64,000 bases of DNA from an uncultured Oscillospiraceae bacterium (GCA_910587465.1 CAJUMS010000004.1:8441-72440); one strand, 5' to 3'. Positions 1 to 8,894 are shown, numbered from the stretch's first letter. Notes: generated from the sequence alone by a model not told the origin. A program made the numbers and translations.

Positions 1-785
1 GCCTCTATTATGTTGGACGGCGTTCCCACACCCATAAGATAACGCGGCTTGTCAACAGGAGTATACGGCAGCACGGTGTCCAGAATATGATACATGACCT
101 CGGTAGGCTCGCCGACCGCAAGTCCGCCTATCGCGTAGCCGTCGAGGTTCATTTCGCTTATCGTTTTCATATGCTCGATGCGGATATCGTCGTAGGTGCC
201 GCCCTGATTTATCGCGAACAGGAGCTGCCGTTTGTTGATAGTCTCGTCGAGTGAATTCAGACGCTCCATTTCGTCTTGGCAGCGCTTGAGCCAGCGAGTG
301 GTGCGGTCTACCGAATTGCGGACGTACTCAACTGGCGCGGGATTTTCAACGCACTCGTCAAATGACATGGCTATTGTGGAGCCAAGCCTGGACTGTATCC
401 GCATACTTTCCTCGGGACCGATAAACAGTCGTCTGCCGTCGATATGCGAGGCGAAGTAAACACCCTCCTCTTTAATCTTACGCAGCTTGGACAAAGAAAA
501 TACCTGAAATCCGCCGCTGTCCGTAAGAATGGGCTTGTCCCAATTCATGAATTTGTGAAGTCCGCCCATTTTGTATACTATATCCTCATTGGGGCGCAGA
601 TGCAGGTGATATGTATTGCACAGCGCCACACGCGTTTTCAGTTCCCGCAGGTCTACGCAAGATATTCCGCCCTTTATCGCGGCGGCGGTCGCTACGTTCA
701 TAAAGAACGGTGTTTCGATATCGCCGTGCGGAGTATGAAAAATTCCGCGGCGGGCAGCGCCCTCCGTTTTTTTCAGTTCAAACAT
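1..785 (-). CDS. tgt: Queuine tRNA-ribosyltransferase, 3' end cut by window
   Basis: Exchanges the guanine at wobble position 34 of GUN-anticodon tRNAs for a queuosine precursor. The visible N-terminal 261 residues start MFELKKTEGAARRG and contain the TPHGDIETP strand and the substrate-binding block DSGGFQVFSL. They also contain DGRRLFIGPEESM and AINQGG, and end near the GVGTP motif, all typical of bacterial Tgt in the usual order. The ATG is preceded by TAAGGAGA at good spacing. The C-terminal zinc-binding part lies outside the window. The 206 bases separating it from fbp and its own likely promoter suggest separate transcription. The identification is firm; only the 3' extent is unknown. 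Confidence 0.95.
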   Translation of the reverse strand, partial: MFELKKTEGAARRGIFHTPHGDIETPFFMNVATAAAIKGGISCVDLRELKTRVALCNTYHLHLRPNEDIVYKMGGLHKFMNWDKPILTDSGGFQVFSLSKLRKIKEEGVYFASHIDGRRLFIGPEESMRIQSRLGSTIAMSFDECVENPAPVEYVRNSVDRTTRWLKRCQDEMERLNSLDETINKRQLLFAINQGGTYDDIRIEHMKTISEMNLDGYAIGGLAVGEPTEVMYHILDTVLPYTPVDKPRYLMGVGTPSNIIE

Positions 786-825
786 TCTGTTCTCCTTACA
801 TATTTACACATAAGTATTCAATTAT

Positions 826-834
826 ATTGTAGCA
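826..834 (-). promoter_or_regulatory. Possible extended -10 promoter of tgt
   Basis: Read on the minus strand, TGC followed by TACAAT forms an extended -10 about 40 nt before the tgt start. No good -35 is seen 17 nt upstream. An alternative is TTGACG with TAAAAA further upstream. The rest of the gap between tgt and fbp is AT-rich and shows nothing else. Confidence 0.35.
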
Positions 835-991
835 TTTTTGTTATCATTTGGGGGATATTTTTAAGCATTAAATATAATTTCGTCAAATTCACTAGTTTTT
901 AAGATTGTTTTTTGGCATTGTCAACAGAAAATGGCGGCAGGAAATCGACGTCATTTTGAATTTTTGAAATAGCCGAAATAGCCCTTGCTGT

Positions 992-2908
992 CTATTGGCG
1001 TTCCTTGATATCACCGCTGCGGTAGGCTTTGAGCAGCTCATGCAGGTCGCGTATCTGCTCGGCAAGATCCGCGCCTTTGTCGGTGTCTGAGATGTTTGCG
1101 CGGCTTTCGGGTCTTTCCACTGTGCGTATCACAGGACTTATGCCGCCGTTTTCGTTCACGAACGGCTTGTGCTCGGCGAGACTAAGACCGTGCGAATCGT
1201 AAATCAGCGTGTAGCCTGCGATTCCCGTCGTCCGCTGGTATGCCTTTGAGATTCCGCCGTCGATAACGAACAGTTTTCCGTCGGCTTTCACGGGACTTTC
1301 GCCGTCCTTTATCTTTACGGGAACGTGTCCGTTTATGATATGTCCGCGCTTTTCGTCAATGGAAAACTGTTTCAGGATATTTCGGCAAACCTCCGCATTC
1401 TCGGAAAAATCGTAGTAGCTGTTGTAGTGTTCTCCGCAAAGCTCCTTGTCGCCGATATAGTACTGCTCAAAAAAAGCAAGCTTATCCTTGCCGTAGAGCG
1501 GCGAACGCGCTCCACACCATAGATACCACATAAATTCGCGGGCGTAGCTGTCCTTGGAGAAAAATGCCTTGTTTACGAGCTTGTTTATTTCGTCGAGCAG
1601 AGGCTTTCCGCTGTATTTTGCACCGCTTATTTCAAGGCTTTGGAGATCACCGTTTTTGTCCATGGGAATACACCCGTGGAACATTAAATTACCGTTGCAG
1701 ACGTTGTACGTCGAGCCCTTTGAAAGCAGAAACCGCACATGCCGTTGGAGCTTTTCGCTGTGCAGGAACGAGTTTTCGAGTATCGACATAAGCTCGTTCT
1801 CGGAAGGGAAAAGTGCCGAGGGATCGTCGAGGAAGACGGTCGGAAAATTTTTATCGAGCAGCGGATATTTGTTGCCTCTGATCTCAATTTCGGCGTTGGA
1901 AAAGTCAGCTTTGACGAACAGATTGCGATCTTCCATTTCCCATTCGGGGTGGGCGGTGATAAGTTGTGATTCAAGCTTGAGCTGTATTACGGCGATAGCC
2001 TTGTGCATCTGCGCGGCTAGTTTCGCGTCAATTGGGTCGTATATGTTGTCGTCGTAAACGTGAGGATAGTATATTGTACACTCGTCCGCGTCGTAGGTCT
2101 CACGGGCGAAAACAGCGAGCGCGCGCAGATTGAGACCGTAGCCGTCCTCAAGAAGATCGAAATTGTTATACTTTATCGAAATGCGGATAACGTTCGCGAT
2201 GAGTGCACGGCAGCCCGATGCCGCACCTATCCACGAAACGTCGTGATTTCCCCACTGGATATCGACGTCGTGCATTTTCATCAGCTCATCGAGAATAATA
2301 TCGGGGCGCGGTCCGCGGTCAAAAATGTCGCCGATTATGTGGAGCTTGTCGACGGCAAGCGCCTGTATCAGCTCGCAGAGTGAGATTATAAAGCTCTCGG
2401 CAATTCCCGTTTGGATTATCGAGCCGATTATCTTGTCGTAATAGTAGTCCTTGTTTACATCATCGGTAACGTTCAGCAGCTCGTCGACGATATACCGCAG
2501 CTTCTCGGGAACGCTCTTGCGTACGCGCGAGCGCGTATACTTCGCGGAAACAGTCTCGCAAACGAGAACGAGCCTGTATATCGTGAGCCGCTGCCATTCG
2601 TCGCTCCACGCGCCGCTCTCGCGGACGCGCTTGATCTCGCGGTCGGGATAATAAATAAGCGCGGCAAGACGTTCGCGCTCAGAGGCTGAAAGCGTTTTCC
2701 CGAGCACAATGTCAATCTTGTTCCTGATAATTCCCGACGCGCTTTTCAGAATATGCAGAAAAGCCTCGTATTCGCCGTGAAGATCGCTGAAAAAATATTC
2801 CGTGCCCTTTGGCAGACTCCTTATCGCGGAAAGGTTGATTATTTCGCTTGCCGCGCTCTCGACAGACGGGAATTTTTCGGCAAGTAATTGCAGATATTTT
2901 TTATTCAT
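992..2908 (-). CDS. fbp: Fructose-1,6-bisphosphatase, class III
   Basis: Hydrolyses fructose 1,6-bisphosphate to fructose 6-phosphate (gluconeogenesis). The 638-residue length matches the Firmicutes class III enzyme, unlike the 330-residue class I. Calcineurin-type metallophosphatase motifs are in order: SDLHGEYEAF (about 41-50), GDIFDRGPRPD (about 193-203) and WGNHDVSW (about 219-226), with a late NGHVPVK histidine. The ATG is chosen because GGGCGGTGATC precedes it and the protein then begins MNKKYLQLLAEKFPSVE, as in the family; the frame stays open further upstream but that would overlap the leader hairpin. It is the last gene of the fruR-fruK-fruA-ptsH-ptsI-fbp run. This is logical because FruK makes the substrate of this enzyme. 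Confidence 0.95.
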   Translation of the reverse strand: MNKKYLQLLAEKFPSVESAASEIINLSAIRSLPKGTEYFFSDLHGEYEAFLHILKSASGIIRNKIDIVLGKTLSASERERLAALIYYPDREIKRVRESGAWSDEWQRLTIYRLVLVCETVSAKYTRSRVRKSVPEKLRYIVDELLNVTDDVNKDYYYDKIIGSIIQTGIAESFIISLCELIQALAVDKLHIIGDIFDRGPRPDIILDELMKMHDVDIQWGNHDVSWIGAASGCRALIANVIRISIKYNNFDLLEDGYGLNLRALAVFARETYDADECTIYYPHVYDDNIYDPIDAKLAAQMHKAIAVIQLKLESQLITAHPEWEMEDRNLFVKADFSNAEIEIRGNKYPLLDKNFPTVFLDDPSALFPSENELMSILENSFLHSEKLQRHVRFLLSKGSTYNVCNGNLMFHGCIPMDKNGDLQSLEISGAKYSGKPLLDEINKLVNKAFFSKDSYAREFMWYLWCGARSPLYGKDKLAFFEQYYIGDKELCGEHYNSYYDFSENAEVCRNILKQFSIDEKRGHIINGHVPVKIKDGESPVKADGKLFVIDGGISKAYQRTTGIAGYTLIYDSHGLSLAEHKPFVNENGGISPVIRTVERPESRANISDTDKGADLAEQIRDLHELLKAYRSGDIKERQ

Positions 2909-2923
2909 AAGATCACCGCCCTG

Positions 2924-2960
2924 AAAAATCGGGGGCAAAAAACCGTTGGCTTCTTGCCCC
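2924..2960 (-). terminator. Hairpin with T-run between ptsI and fbp
   Basis: On the minus strand GGGGCAA and TTGCCCC (2932-2938 and 2954-2960) form a 7-bp stem with a 15-nt loop, followed by CCGATTTTTC. It could be a weak terminator or attenuator that lowers fbp expression relative to ptsI, or an intercistronic processing or stabilising hairpin. It ends 23 nt before the fbp start codon. Confidence 0.5.
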
Positions 2961-2988
2961 TTTATCTTTATCTTTTGTTCAACACTTT

Positions 2989-4623
2989 TTATTTTGAGAG
3001 GTCTATGCTTCTCACTGCGCTGCGGACTTTCAGTACGAACGTCGGCGAAACGGAAAGCTCGTCGATACCCATTCTTAAGAACGTTTCGGTAAGCGATGTG
3101 TCCGCACCCAATTCGCCGCAGATACCTATCCAAGCGCCGTGCTTGTGAGCGTTCTCGGCGCTCATCTCAATAAGCCGCAGAATGGCTTCGTGGTGCGTAT
3201 CGACAAACTGCTCGATATCGGGGTTTTGCCTGTCGCAAGCAAGCGTATACTGTGTGAGGTCGTTTGTGCCTACGCTGAAGAAATCTACCATAGGCGCTAA
3301 TTTGTCGCTTATCAAAGCCGCTGCGGGAGTTTCTATCATAATGCCAAGCTCGATTTTATCCGAGAATTCCACGCCTTGTTCATTTAATTCCGTCTTGACT
3401 TCATCGCAGATAGCAAGAATTTTTTCAAGCTCCGAAACGCTCGTTATCATCGGGAACATTATCCCGAGATTGCCGAATGAGGAGGCTCTGTAAAGCGCTC
3501 TCAGCTGCGTTTTGAATATGTCGGGACGTGTTAAGCAAATACGTATCGCGCGATAGCCGAGCGCAGGATTTTCCTCTTTCTTAAGATCAAAATAATCCAC
3601 CTGCTTATCCGCTCCTATATCGAGCGTGCGGATAATGACTTTCTTTCCTGCCATGCTCTCGAGAACCTTTTTATATGCAGTGAACTGCTGCTCCTCGGTA
3701 GGATAGTCGGAATTCTCAAGATAAAGGAATTCGCTTCGGAACAGTCCGATACCGCCCGCATCGTTCAGCAGCACCGCACCGATATTTTCAACGCCGCCGA
3801 TATTCGCGTAAATGTTTATTTTCTTACCGTCGAGGGTAACGTTATCCTTGCCCTTTAATTCTTGCAGCAAGCGCTTTTTCTCCTCATCGGCAAACTGTTT
3901 TTCAAGCGCTTTTGACTTGGTCACCTCGTCGGGAGCGACAAAAACTTCGCCGGTGTAGCCGTCAACAATAGCCTCCATGCCGTCCTTTATCTCATTGAGG
4001 AATTCATCGCCTGCGCCGATTATCGCGGGGATATTCATATTTCTCGCCAGTATTGCGGTATGTGAATTGGACGAGCCGTGAGCCGTCACAAACGCGAGGA
4101 CTTTATTCTTGTCGAGTGCAACCGTTTCACTCGGCGCAAGATCGCTCGCACAGATGATGACCTTTTCATTCGTGTCCGTATCAAAGGAAACGCTGCCCGA
4201 AAGATTGTTGATAAGGCGGTTGGAGATATCGCGCACGTCCGCCGCGCGTGCTTTCATATACTCGTCGTCCATAGCCGAGAACATCTCCGCGAAATTGTCT
4301 GCGGTCACAGCGACTGCATATTCCGCGTTCACGCTCTGGCTGTCAATTATGTTGTCGATTGAGTCGTTGTAATCGTCATCGTCAAGCATCATCTGATGTA
4401 TCTCGAAGATCGCCGCGTTAGCCTCGCCGACCTCCTTTAGCGCCTTATCGTATATCTTCTGAAGTTGCTCTATAGCTAAGGTTTTCGCTTGCTCTAAACG
4501 CATTTTTTCGTTGCCCGTGTCGACAACCCGGATACGCTTTACAGCCGCGTCCGGCTTTTTGAACAGTGATATCTTGCCTACCGCGACAGCCCCGTAAACG
4601 CCCTTGCCCTGATACTTTTTCAT
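2989..4623 (-). CDS. ptsI: PTS enzyme I (phosphoenolpyruvate-protein phosphotransferase)
   Basis: First phosphotransfer protein of the sugar phosphotransferase system: it takes phosphate from PEP and passes it to HPr in the cytoplasm. The 544-residue protein begins MKKYQGKGVYGAVAVG. The active-site histidine lies in HGSSNSHTAILAR (His188). PEP-binding barrel motifs GIGLFRSEFLYL, RTLDIGADK, GTNDLTQY and GICGELGAD are all present. The start has AAGAGGTGAG upstream. It lies 161 bases downstream of ptsH, and that gap contains a long stem-loop. It is slightly shorter than the usual 570 residues, but no domain is missing. Confidence 0.97.
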   Translation of the reverse strand: MKKYQGKGVYGAVAVGKISLFKKPDAAVKRIRVVDTGNEKMRLEQAKTLAIEQLQKIYDKALKEVGEANAAIFEIHQMMLDDDDYNDSIDNIIDSQSVNAEYAVAVTADNFAEMFSAMDDEYMKARAADVRDISNRLINNLSGSVSFDTDTNEKVIICASDLAPSETVALDKNKVLAFVTAHGSSNSHTAILARNMNIPAIIGAGDEFLNEIKDGMEAIVDGYTGEVFVAPDEVTKSKALEKQFADEEKKRLLQELKGKDNVTLDGKKINIYANIGGVENIGAVLLNDAGGIGLFRSEFLYLENSDYPTEEQQFTAYKKVLESMAGKKVIIRTLDIGADKQVDYFDLKKEENPALGYRAIRICLTRPDIFKTQLRALYRASSFGNLGIMFPMITSVSELEKILAICDEVKTELNEQGVEFSDKIELGIMIETPAAALISDKLAPMVDFFSVGTNDLTQYTLACDRQNPDIEQFVDTHHEAILRLIEMSAENAHKHGAWIGICGELGADTSLTETFLRMGIDELSVSPTFVLKVRSAVRSIDLSK

Positions 4624-4645
4624 ATTCTCACCTCTTATTTAAATA

Positions 4646-4715
4646 GAAAATCCCCGTGCTTGTTAGCGCGGCTCCGACACTCCGCTCACTTCGTTCTTCG
4701 GCATCGGGGATTTTC
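4646..4715 (-). repeat. Stem-loop element A, 5' of ptsI
   Basis: The 11-nt arms GAAAATCCCCG and CGGGGATTTTC enclose about 48 nt. On the minus strand the loop carries AACGAAGTGAGCGGAG (4680-4695), the core shared with the elements before floT, ntpF and rel. The element ends 22 nt before the ptsI start and just 5' of its ribosome binding site. It could attenuate transcription, shape translation or stabilise the ptsI message; the sequence alone does not decide. Confidence 0.7.
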
Positions 4716-4784
4716 ACGAGACATTCAAATGCTGTACTTTGTCAAATAAACCCTACCTGCGATTTTCATATGCTGCATTATAAA

Positions 4785-5051
4785 TTATTCGCCGAAACCG
4801 CTCTCGAACATTCCCGCGATCTCGTCAAGGACCGCCTGTTCGTCTGCGCCGTCGCATACTATCTCGACCTCGCAGCCCTTCTTCATGCACGCACTCATTA
4901 TCTGCATGGGAGCTTTAGCCTTTACCGTCTTACCGTTTGCGTTGAGAGTTACCTCGCAATCGGGGTGAGCCTTTACCGCTTTTGCAAGCTCGCCTGCGGG
5001 ACGCATATGCATACCCTGTTCATTGATGACGGTTACCTTTTTCGATACCAT
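4785..5051 (-). CDS. ptsH: PTS phosphocarrier protein HPr
   Basis: Small cytoplasmic phosphocarrier between enzyme I and the sugar-specific EII. The 88 residues align along their length with Bacillus HPr. The phosphorylated His15 sits in GMHMRPAGELAKA. Where classical Gram-positive HPr has LKSIMGVMS with Ser46, this protein has AKAPMQIMS. With the one-residue insertion before NGKTV, the aligned position is Ala47, so the HPr-kinase target serine is absent. It lies between fruA and ptsI in the fructose operon, behind a strong TAGGAGGAC site. Another HPr or Crh elsewhere in the genome cannot be excluded. Confidence 0.95.
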   Translation of the reverse strand: MVSKKVTVINEQGMHMRPAGELAKAVKAHPDCEVTLNANGKTVKAKAPMQIMSACMKKGCEVEIVCDGADEQAVLDEIAGMFESGFGE

Positions 5052-5113
5052 AATAATGTCCTCCTATAAAATAATTACTGTATTTTACGCCGCCGGCACG
5101 GCATTGTTCCGTA

Positions 5114-7039
5114 TTAAACCTTCTTCTTTTTCAGCAGCGCCAGAAGCATCATTCCGACTACCGAGCCTATTGCCAGCGACAGCAGATACAGCGCCCAGTT
5201 TCCGACTACCGCGATAACGAAAATACCGCCATGAGGCGCCATAAGCGTACAGCCGAACGCCATTGAGAGTCCGCCCGCGGTAGCCGCGCCAATAGCGCAG
5301 GCGGGGATAACTCTCAGCGGATCGGAAGCCGCGTAGGGGATAGCGCCTTCCGTTACGAAGCTCAGACCCATTATATAGTTTACCAAACCGTTTTTGCGCT
5401 CCTCCTCCGTCCAGCGGTTCTTGAAGAACGTTGTGGACAGCGCGATCGCGATCGGCGGAACCATACCGCCTATCATTACCGCCGCCATAATATCGTAGCT
5501 GCCCGAAGCGATAGCCGCCGTACCGAAAACATATGCCGCCTTGTTGAACGGACCGCCCATATCAATGGACATCATTGCTCCGAGAATGCAGCCGAGAACG
5601 ATCTTGCTTGAGCCGCCCATGCCGTTAAGCAGATTGGATAGCCCCGTGTTTATCATACCCATAAACGGGTTGACCGCGCACATAATTACCGAAATAAGCC
5701 CCAGACCCGCCAGCGGATAAATCAGAACCGGCTTTATTCCGTTGAGCGCCTTAGGCATTCTGTCGCAGAGTTTTTCTATGCCGAGCATTAAGAAACCGCC
5801 CGCAAATCCCGCCAGCAGCGCGCCGAGAAATCCCGAGGGAATATCCCCGCCGACATTCGCGAAAGTAGAACCTGTTGACGCGAGATAACCGCCGACCATA
5901 CCAACGAGGAACCCGGGTCTGTCCGCGATGGACATCGCGATATAACCGCCGAGTATCGGCACCATAAAGCTGAACGTGAAGTCGCCCATCTTCTTGAAAA
6001 ACGCTGCCGCCGCGATATGCGAACCGAAGTTTCCGTCCTGCGGAGCGCCCGCTATCGTATCTATCAGGAACGCTATTGCGATAAAGATACCGCCTGCTAC
6101 CGTGAACGGCAGCATATTGGATACGCCGTTCATAAGGTGCTTGTAAAGCTTGCGCCCGAAGCTCTCATTGTCGCCCGAATCGGCTTCGTTCTTTGCGCCC
6201 GCGTGAAAATAAACGGGTGCGTCGCCCGATTCAATTCTGTTGATAAGCTCCTCGGGTATCTTGATCCCGTCGGAAACCTTTGTCTTTATGACCTTTTTGC
6301 CGTCGAAGCGTCCCATTTCAACGGACTTGTCAGCAGCGACGATAATTCCGTCGCACTCCTCGATCTCCTTTTTCGTGAGAACATTCTTCGCGCCGCCCGA
6401 GCCGTTTGTCTCAATCTTTATCGAAACGCCGAGCTTTTTGCCCGCCTTTTCAAGAGCCTCCGCCGCCATGTAAGTATGCGCGATACCCGTAGGACAAGCG
6501 GTGACCGCAAGCACCTTTATCGCGTCGTTCCCCGCCTTTGCGGTATCGGCTTTCGGAGCTTCGGGAGTTTCCTCGGGATATTTCTCCGTTTCCATATCGT
6601 CGATTATTTTTAAGAATTCGTCCTTGTCGGCAGCAGCAAGCAGCTTTGCCCGAAAATCCTCGTCCATAAGGATAGTCATTAGTTTTGCCAGAACGTCGAG
6701 GTGAACGTCTCCGCCGCCCTCGGGAGCCGCGATCATAAACAACAGATTTGACGGCTCATCGTCAAGCGCCTCATAGTCCACGCCATCGGGAACTGTCATT
6801 GCCGCGAGCGACGGCGCTTTTACGCCCTTGTTCTTCGCGTGTGGTATCGCGATACCCTCGCCGACTGCCGTTGAGCCGTGCTCCTCGCGTGCTATTATCC
6901 CCCTTTTGTACTCGTCCTTGTCGGAGATGCAGCCGCCGTTGACTTGCAAATCGACCAGCATATCTATCGCTTCGGATTTACTTTTGGGAGAAGCGTTCAG
7001 CGATATGCTATCCTTTTTCAACAGATCAATAATACGCAT
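5114..7039 (-). CDS. fruA: PTS fructose transporter, EIIABC fusion
   Basis: Imports fructose and phosphorylates it at C1. The 641-residue protein has domains in order A-B-C. EIIA covers about 1-150, with its phosphohistidine in GIAIPHAKN (His67). EIIB covers about 174-270, with the phosphocysteine in VTACPTGIAHTY (Cys182). The rest is a polytopic EIIC membrane domain starting near LMNGVSNMLPFTVAGG. A Pro/Ala/Lys-rich linker (about 155-172) joins A and B. It lies 21 bases downstream of fruK and upstream of ptsH, so one transcript would encode the complete phosphorelay. No truncation is seen. Confidence 0.97.
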   Translation of the reverse strand: MRIIDLLKKDSISLNASPKSKSEAIDMLVDLQVNGGCISDKDEYKRGIIAREEHGSTAVGEGIAIPHAKNKGVKAPSLAAMTVPDGVDYEALDDEPSNLLFMIAAPEGGGDVHLDVLAKLMTILMDEDFRAKLLAAADKDEFLKIIDDMETEKYPEETPEAPKADTAKAGNDAIKVLAVTACPTGIAHTYMAAEALEKAGKKLGVSIKIETNGSGGAKNVLTKKEIEECDGIIVAADKSVEMGRFDGKKVIKTKVSDGIKIPEELINRIESGDAPVYFHAGAKNEADSGDNESFGRKLYKHLMNGVSNMLPFTVAGGIFIAIAFLIDTIAGAPQDGNFGSHIAAAAFFKKMGDFTFSFMVPILGGYIAMSIADRPGFLVGMVGGYLASTGSTFANVGGDIPSGFLGALLAGFAGGFLMLGIEKLCDRMPKALNGIKPVLIYPLAGLGLISVIMCAVNPFMGMINTGLSNLLNGMGGSSKIVLGCILGAMMSIDMGGPFNKAAYVFGTAAIASGSYDIMAAVMIGGMVPPIAIALSTTFFKNRWTEEERKNGLVNYIMGLSFVTEGAIPYAASDPLRVIPACAIGAATAGGLSMAFGCTLMAPHGGIFVIAVVGNWALYLLSLAIGSVVGMMLLALLKKKKV

Positions 7040-7060
7040 AAGTTTAACCCCCGTTTCGTC

Positions 7061-7963
7061 TTAATTCAACTGCTTTAGCAGCTCGTAAATCTCCTCTTTT
7101 TTCGCCAGCTCGTCGGAAAATGCCGTCGCGCCGCCCGTCGCCGTGCCGAGCTTTAACGCATACCCGTAATCACCCTTCGTCGATCCGGCAATAAATCCCG
7201 CTACCATGGAATCACCCGCGCCGACTGAGTTCTTTACCGTACCCTTGCAAACTCCGCATTTGTGAACTTTTCCGTCCTCGTCAACAAGAATAGCGCCGTC
7301 ACCCGCCATTGAGACAAGCACATTCACCGCGCCCATTTCGCGCAGCTTTTTCGCGTAAGAGATAATCTCATCCTCGGTCTTCAGCTTCACCCCGAACATT
7401 TCTCCAAGCTCGTGATTGTTCGGCTTTATCAGGAACGGTTTGTATTTCAGCACGTTCAGCAGCAAGTCCTTTGTAGCATCGACCACCGTCTTGATCTTCC
7501 TTTCGGACAGCCGCGCAAGTATCTTTTCGTAAATATCGCTCGGCAATGTGCCCGGGATACTTCCCGCGAGTACAAGAACGTCGCCGTCCTCCAGCTTGTC
7601 GAGCTTTCCTAAGAGCTTTTCGATAGCCTTATCTGGTATCTTCGGACCTTGCCCGTTAAGCTCTGTTTCCTCGCCCGACTTTATCTTGACATTGATACGC
7701 GAGCAGCCGCTTTCGAGATGAACGAAATCCGTTTCAACGCCCTTTTCCTTTGCGCCGTCCTCGATAGCCCTGCCAGTGAACCCCGCTACGAACCCGAGAG
7801 CCTTAGACCTTATCCCAAGCTCGGCGAGCACCATTGAAACGTTTATACCCTTTCCGCCGACGTACATCTCTTCGGACTTTGAGCGGTTGGTCATTCCGAC
7901 AACAAGCTCGTCGGTGTGTACAACGTAGTCGATAGCGGGATTGAAGGTCACCGTGTAAACCAT
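7061..7963 (-). CDS. fruK: 1-phosphofructokinase
   Basis: Phosphorylates fructose 1-phosphate, the product of FruA, to fructose 1,6-bisphosphate. The 300-residue PfkB-family protein begins MVYTVTFNPAIDY and carries the YVGGKGINVS substrate motif. It also has GSIPGTLP and the catalytic VGAGDSMVAGF near the C terminus. The ATG has AAAGGAGGT upstream. It overlaps the fruR stop as TAATG, so translation is probably coupled. The frame is open further upstream, but that part overlaps fruR and has no family similarity. Confidence 0.96.
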   Translation of the reverse strand: MVYTVTFNPAIDYVVHTDELVVGMTNRSKSEEMYVGGKGINVSMVLAELGIRSKALGFVAGFTGRAIEDGAKEKGVETDFVHLESGCSRINVKIKSGEETELNGQGPKIPDKAIEKLLGKLDKLEDGDVLVLAGSIPGTLPSDIYEKILARLSERKIKTVVDATKDLLLNVLKYKPFLIKPNNHELGEMFGVKLKTEDEIISYAKKLREMGAVNVLVSMAGDGAILVDEDGKVHKCGVCKGTVKNSVGAGDSMVAGFIAGSTKGDYGYALKLGTATGGATAFSDELAKKEEIYELLKQLN

Positions 7964-8709
7964 TACAATACCTCCTTTACGGACGTTTCGTTTGAGTATT
8001 TTTTGTCTGTTACCTTGTCGGTAATTATCTGCCCTTTTTTCAGCTCGGCGAATTTCGACGCGGTTATCTTGCCGAATTTCGAGTGATCGCCGAGAATGTA
8101 GACTTCTTTGCTTCGCGCTATGGCGGTGGATTTCACCGTCGCCTCGCTCATATCGGGAGTAGAGAACCCGCCCCTTACCGATATCCCGTTCACACCCATA
8201 AAGCACTTTGTGAAGTTGTACCGCGTAAGCGCTATGACTGCCTCCGCGCCGACTATCGCCTCGGTCGTGGGTTTTACCTCGCCCGGGAGGATAAGTACTC
8301 TGTGCCCCCTCTGCGCCAGCCGCTTGGCGTTTATGAAAGCGTTTGTCACGAACGTGACAGATTTTGACGGAATGTAGTCGATCATCTTTTCGGTAGTCGT
8401 TCCCGCGTCTAGGTAAATAAAGTCGCCATCCTCGATAAGCGACGCGGCGTATTTCGCGATCGCGGTCTTTTCCTCTACAAACATATTCGCCTTTTCCTCA
8501 ACATTATGCTCAAACGAGGTGAAATTCTCCCCGAGCGCCATAGCACCGCCGCGAACCTTGATGAGCATACCGTTTTCCGCGAGTATCGCGAGGTCTCTGC
8601 GCACCGTGGACTCCGACGCATCAAGCAGCGAGCACAGCTCCGCGAGATTGACGCTGCGCTGCCGTCCGAGCGTATCGAGAATAATTGAGTGTCGTTCTTC
8701 CGTAAGCAA
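7963..8709 (-). CDS. fruR: DeoR-family repressor of the fructose operon
   Basis: Predicted local repressor that responds to a fructose phosphate. The N-terminal winged helix carries the DeoR signature VNLAELCSLLDASESTVRRD. The effector-binding sugar-isomerase-like domain has LDAGTTTEKM, VTNAFI and GDHSKFG. The TTG start at 8709 is preferred: AAGGAAG lies 8 nt upstream and the protein then begins MLTEERHSII, as DeoR regulators do. In-frame ATGs at 8733 and 8772 have no Shine-Dalgarno. It is the first gene of the operon, and tandem TGAAA repeats overlap its promoter, suggesting autoregulation. Confidence 0.9.
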   Translation of the reverse strand: MLTEERHSIILDTLGRQRSVNLAELCSLLDASESTVRRDLAILAENGMLIKVRGGAMALGENFTSFEHNVEEKANMFVEEKTAIAKYAASLIEDGDFIYLDAGTTTEKMIDYIPSKSVTFVTNAFINAKRLAQRGHRVLILPGEVKPTTEAIVGAEAVIALTRYNFTKCFMGVNGISVRGGFSTPDMSEATVKSTAIARSKEVYILGDHSKFGKITASKFAELKKGQIITDKVTDKKYSNETSVKEVL

Positions 8710-8762
8710 TCCAATCACTTCCTTTTGAAACATTTTGAAATGTTTTGACTTGTTGTGATTAT

Positions 8763-8791
8763 ATAATAGCATAACCCATTTGAAAAGTCAA
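8763..8791 (-). promoter_or_regulatory. Sigma-A promoter of the fru operon
   Basis: On the minus strand, TTGACT (8786-8791) and TATTAT (8763-8768) are separated by 17 nt. The site lies about 55 nt before the fruR TTG start. The operator repeats run across the -35. Confidence 0.8.
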
Positions 8792-8824
8792 TCACTTTCT
8801 TTCAAAAACTTTCATAAAGTTTCA
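8785..8824 (-). promoter_or_regulatory. Probable FruR operator: four 10-bp phased repeats
   Basis: Four consecutive 10-mers on the minus strand read TGAAACTTTA, TGAAAGTTTT, TGAAAGAAAG and TGATTGACTT. TGAAA recurs exactly every 10 bp for three units and then decays into the -35. One-turn phasing next to a DeoR gene fits a repressor binding cooperatively on one DNA face. Further TTTCAAA copies lie downstream at 8721-8745. Confidence 0.65.
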
Positions 8825-8894
8825 CTTTTCGGAGAGTTTTACAATTTGTAGGAGAGCGCTTTGTGTATCCTGCACAAAAATTTTTTTGAAATGT

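Noticed and set aside
2909..3133. N-terminal extension of fbp upstream of 2908
   Set aside because: It overlaps the 3' end of ptsI and the leader hairpin and has no similarity to the enzyme; the ATG with GGGCGGTGATC is better.
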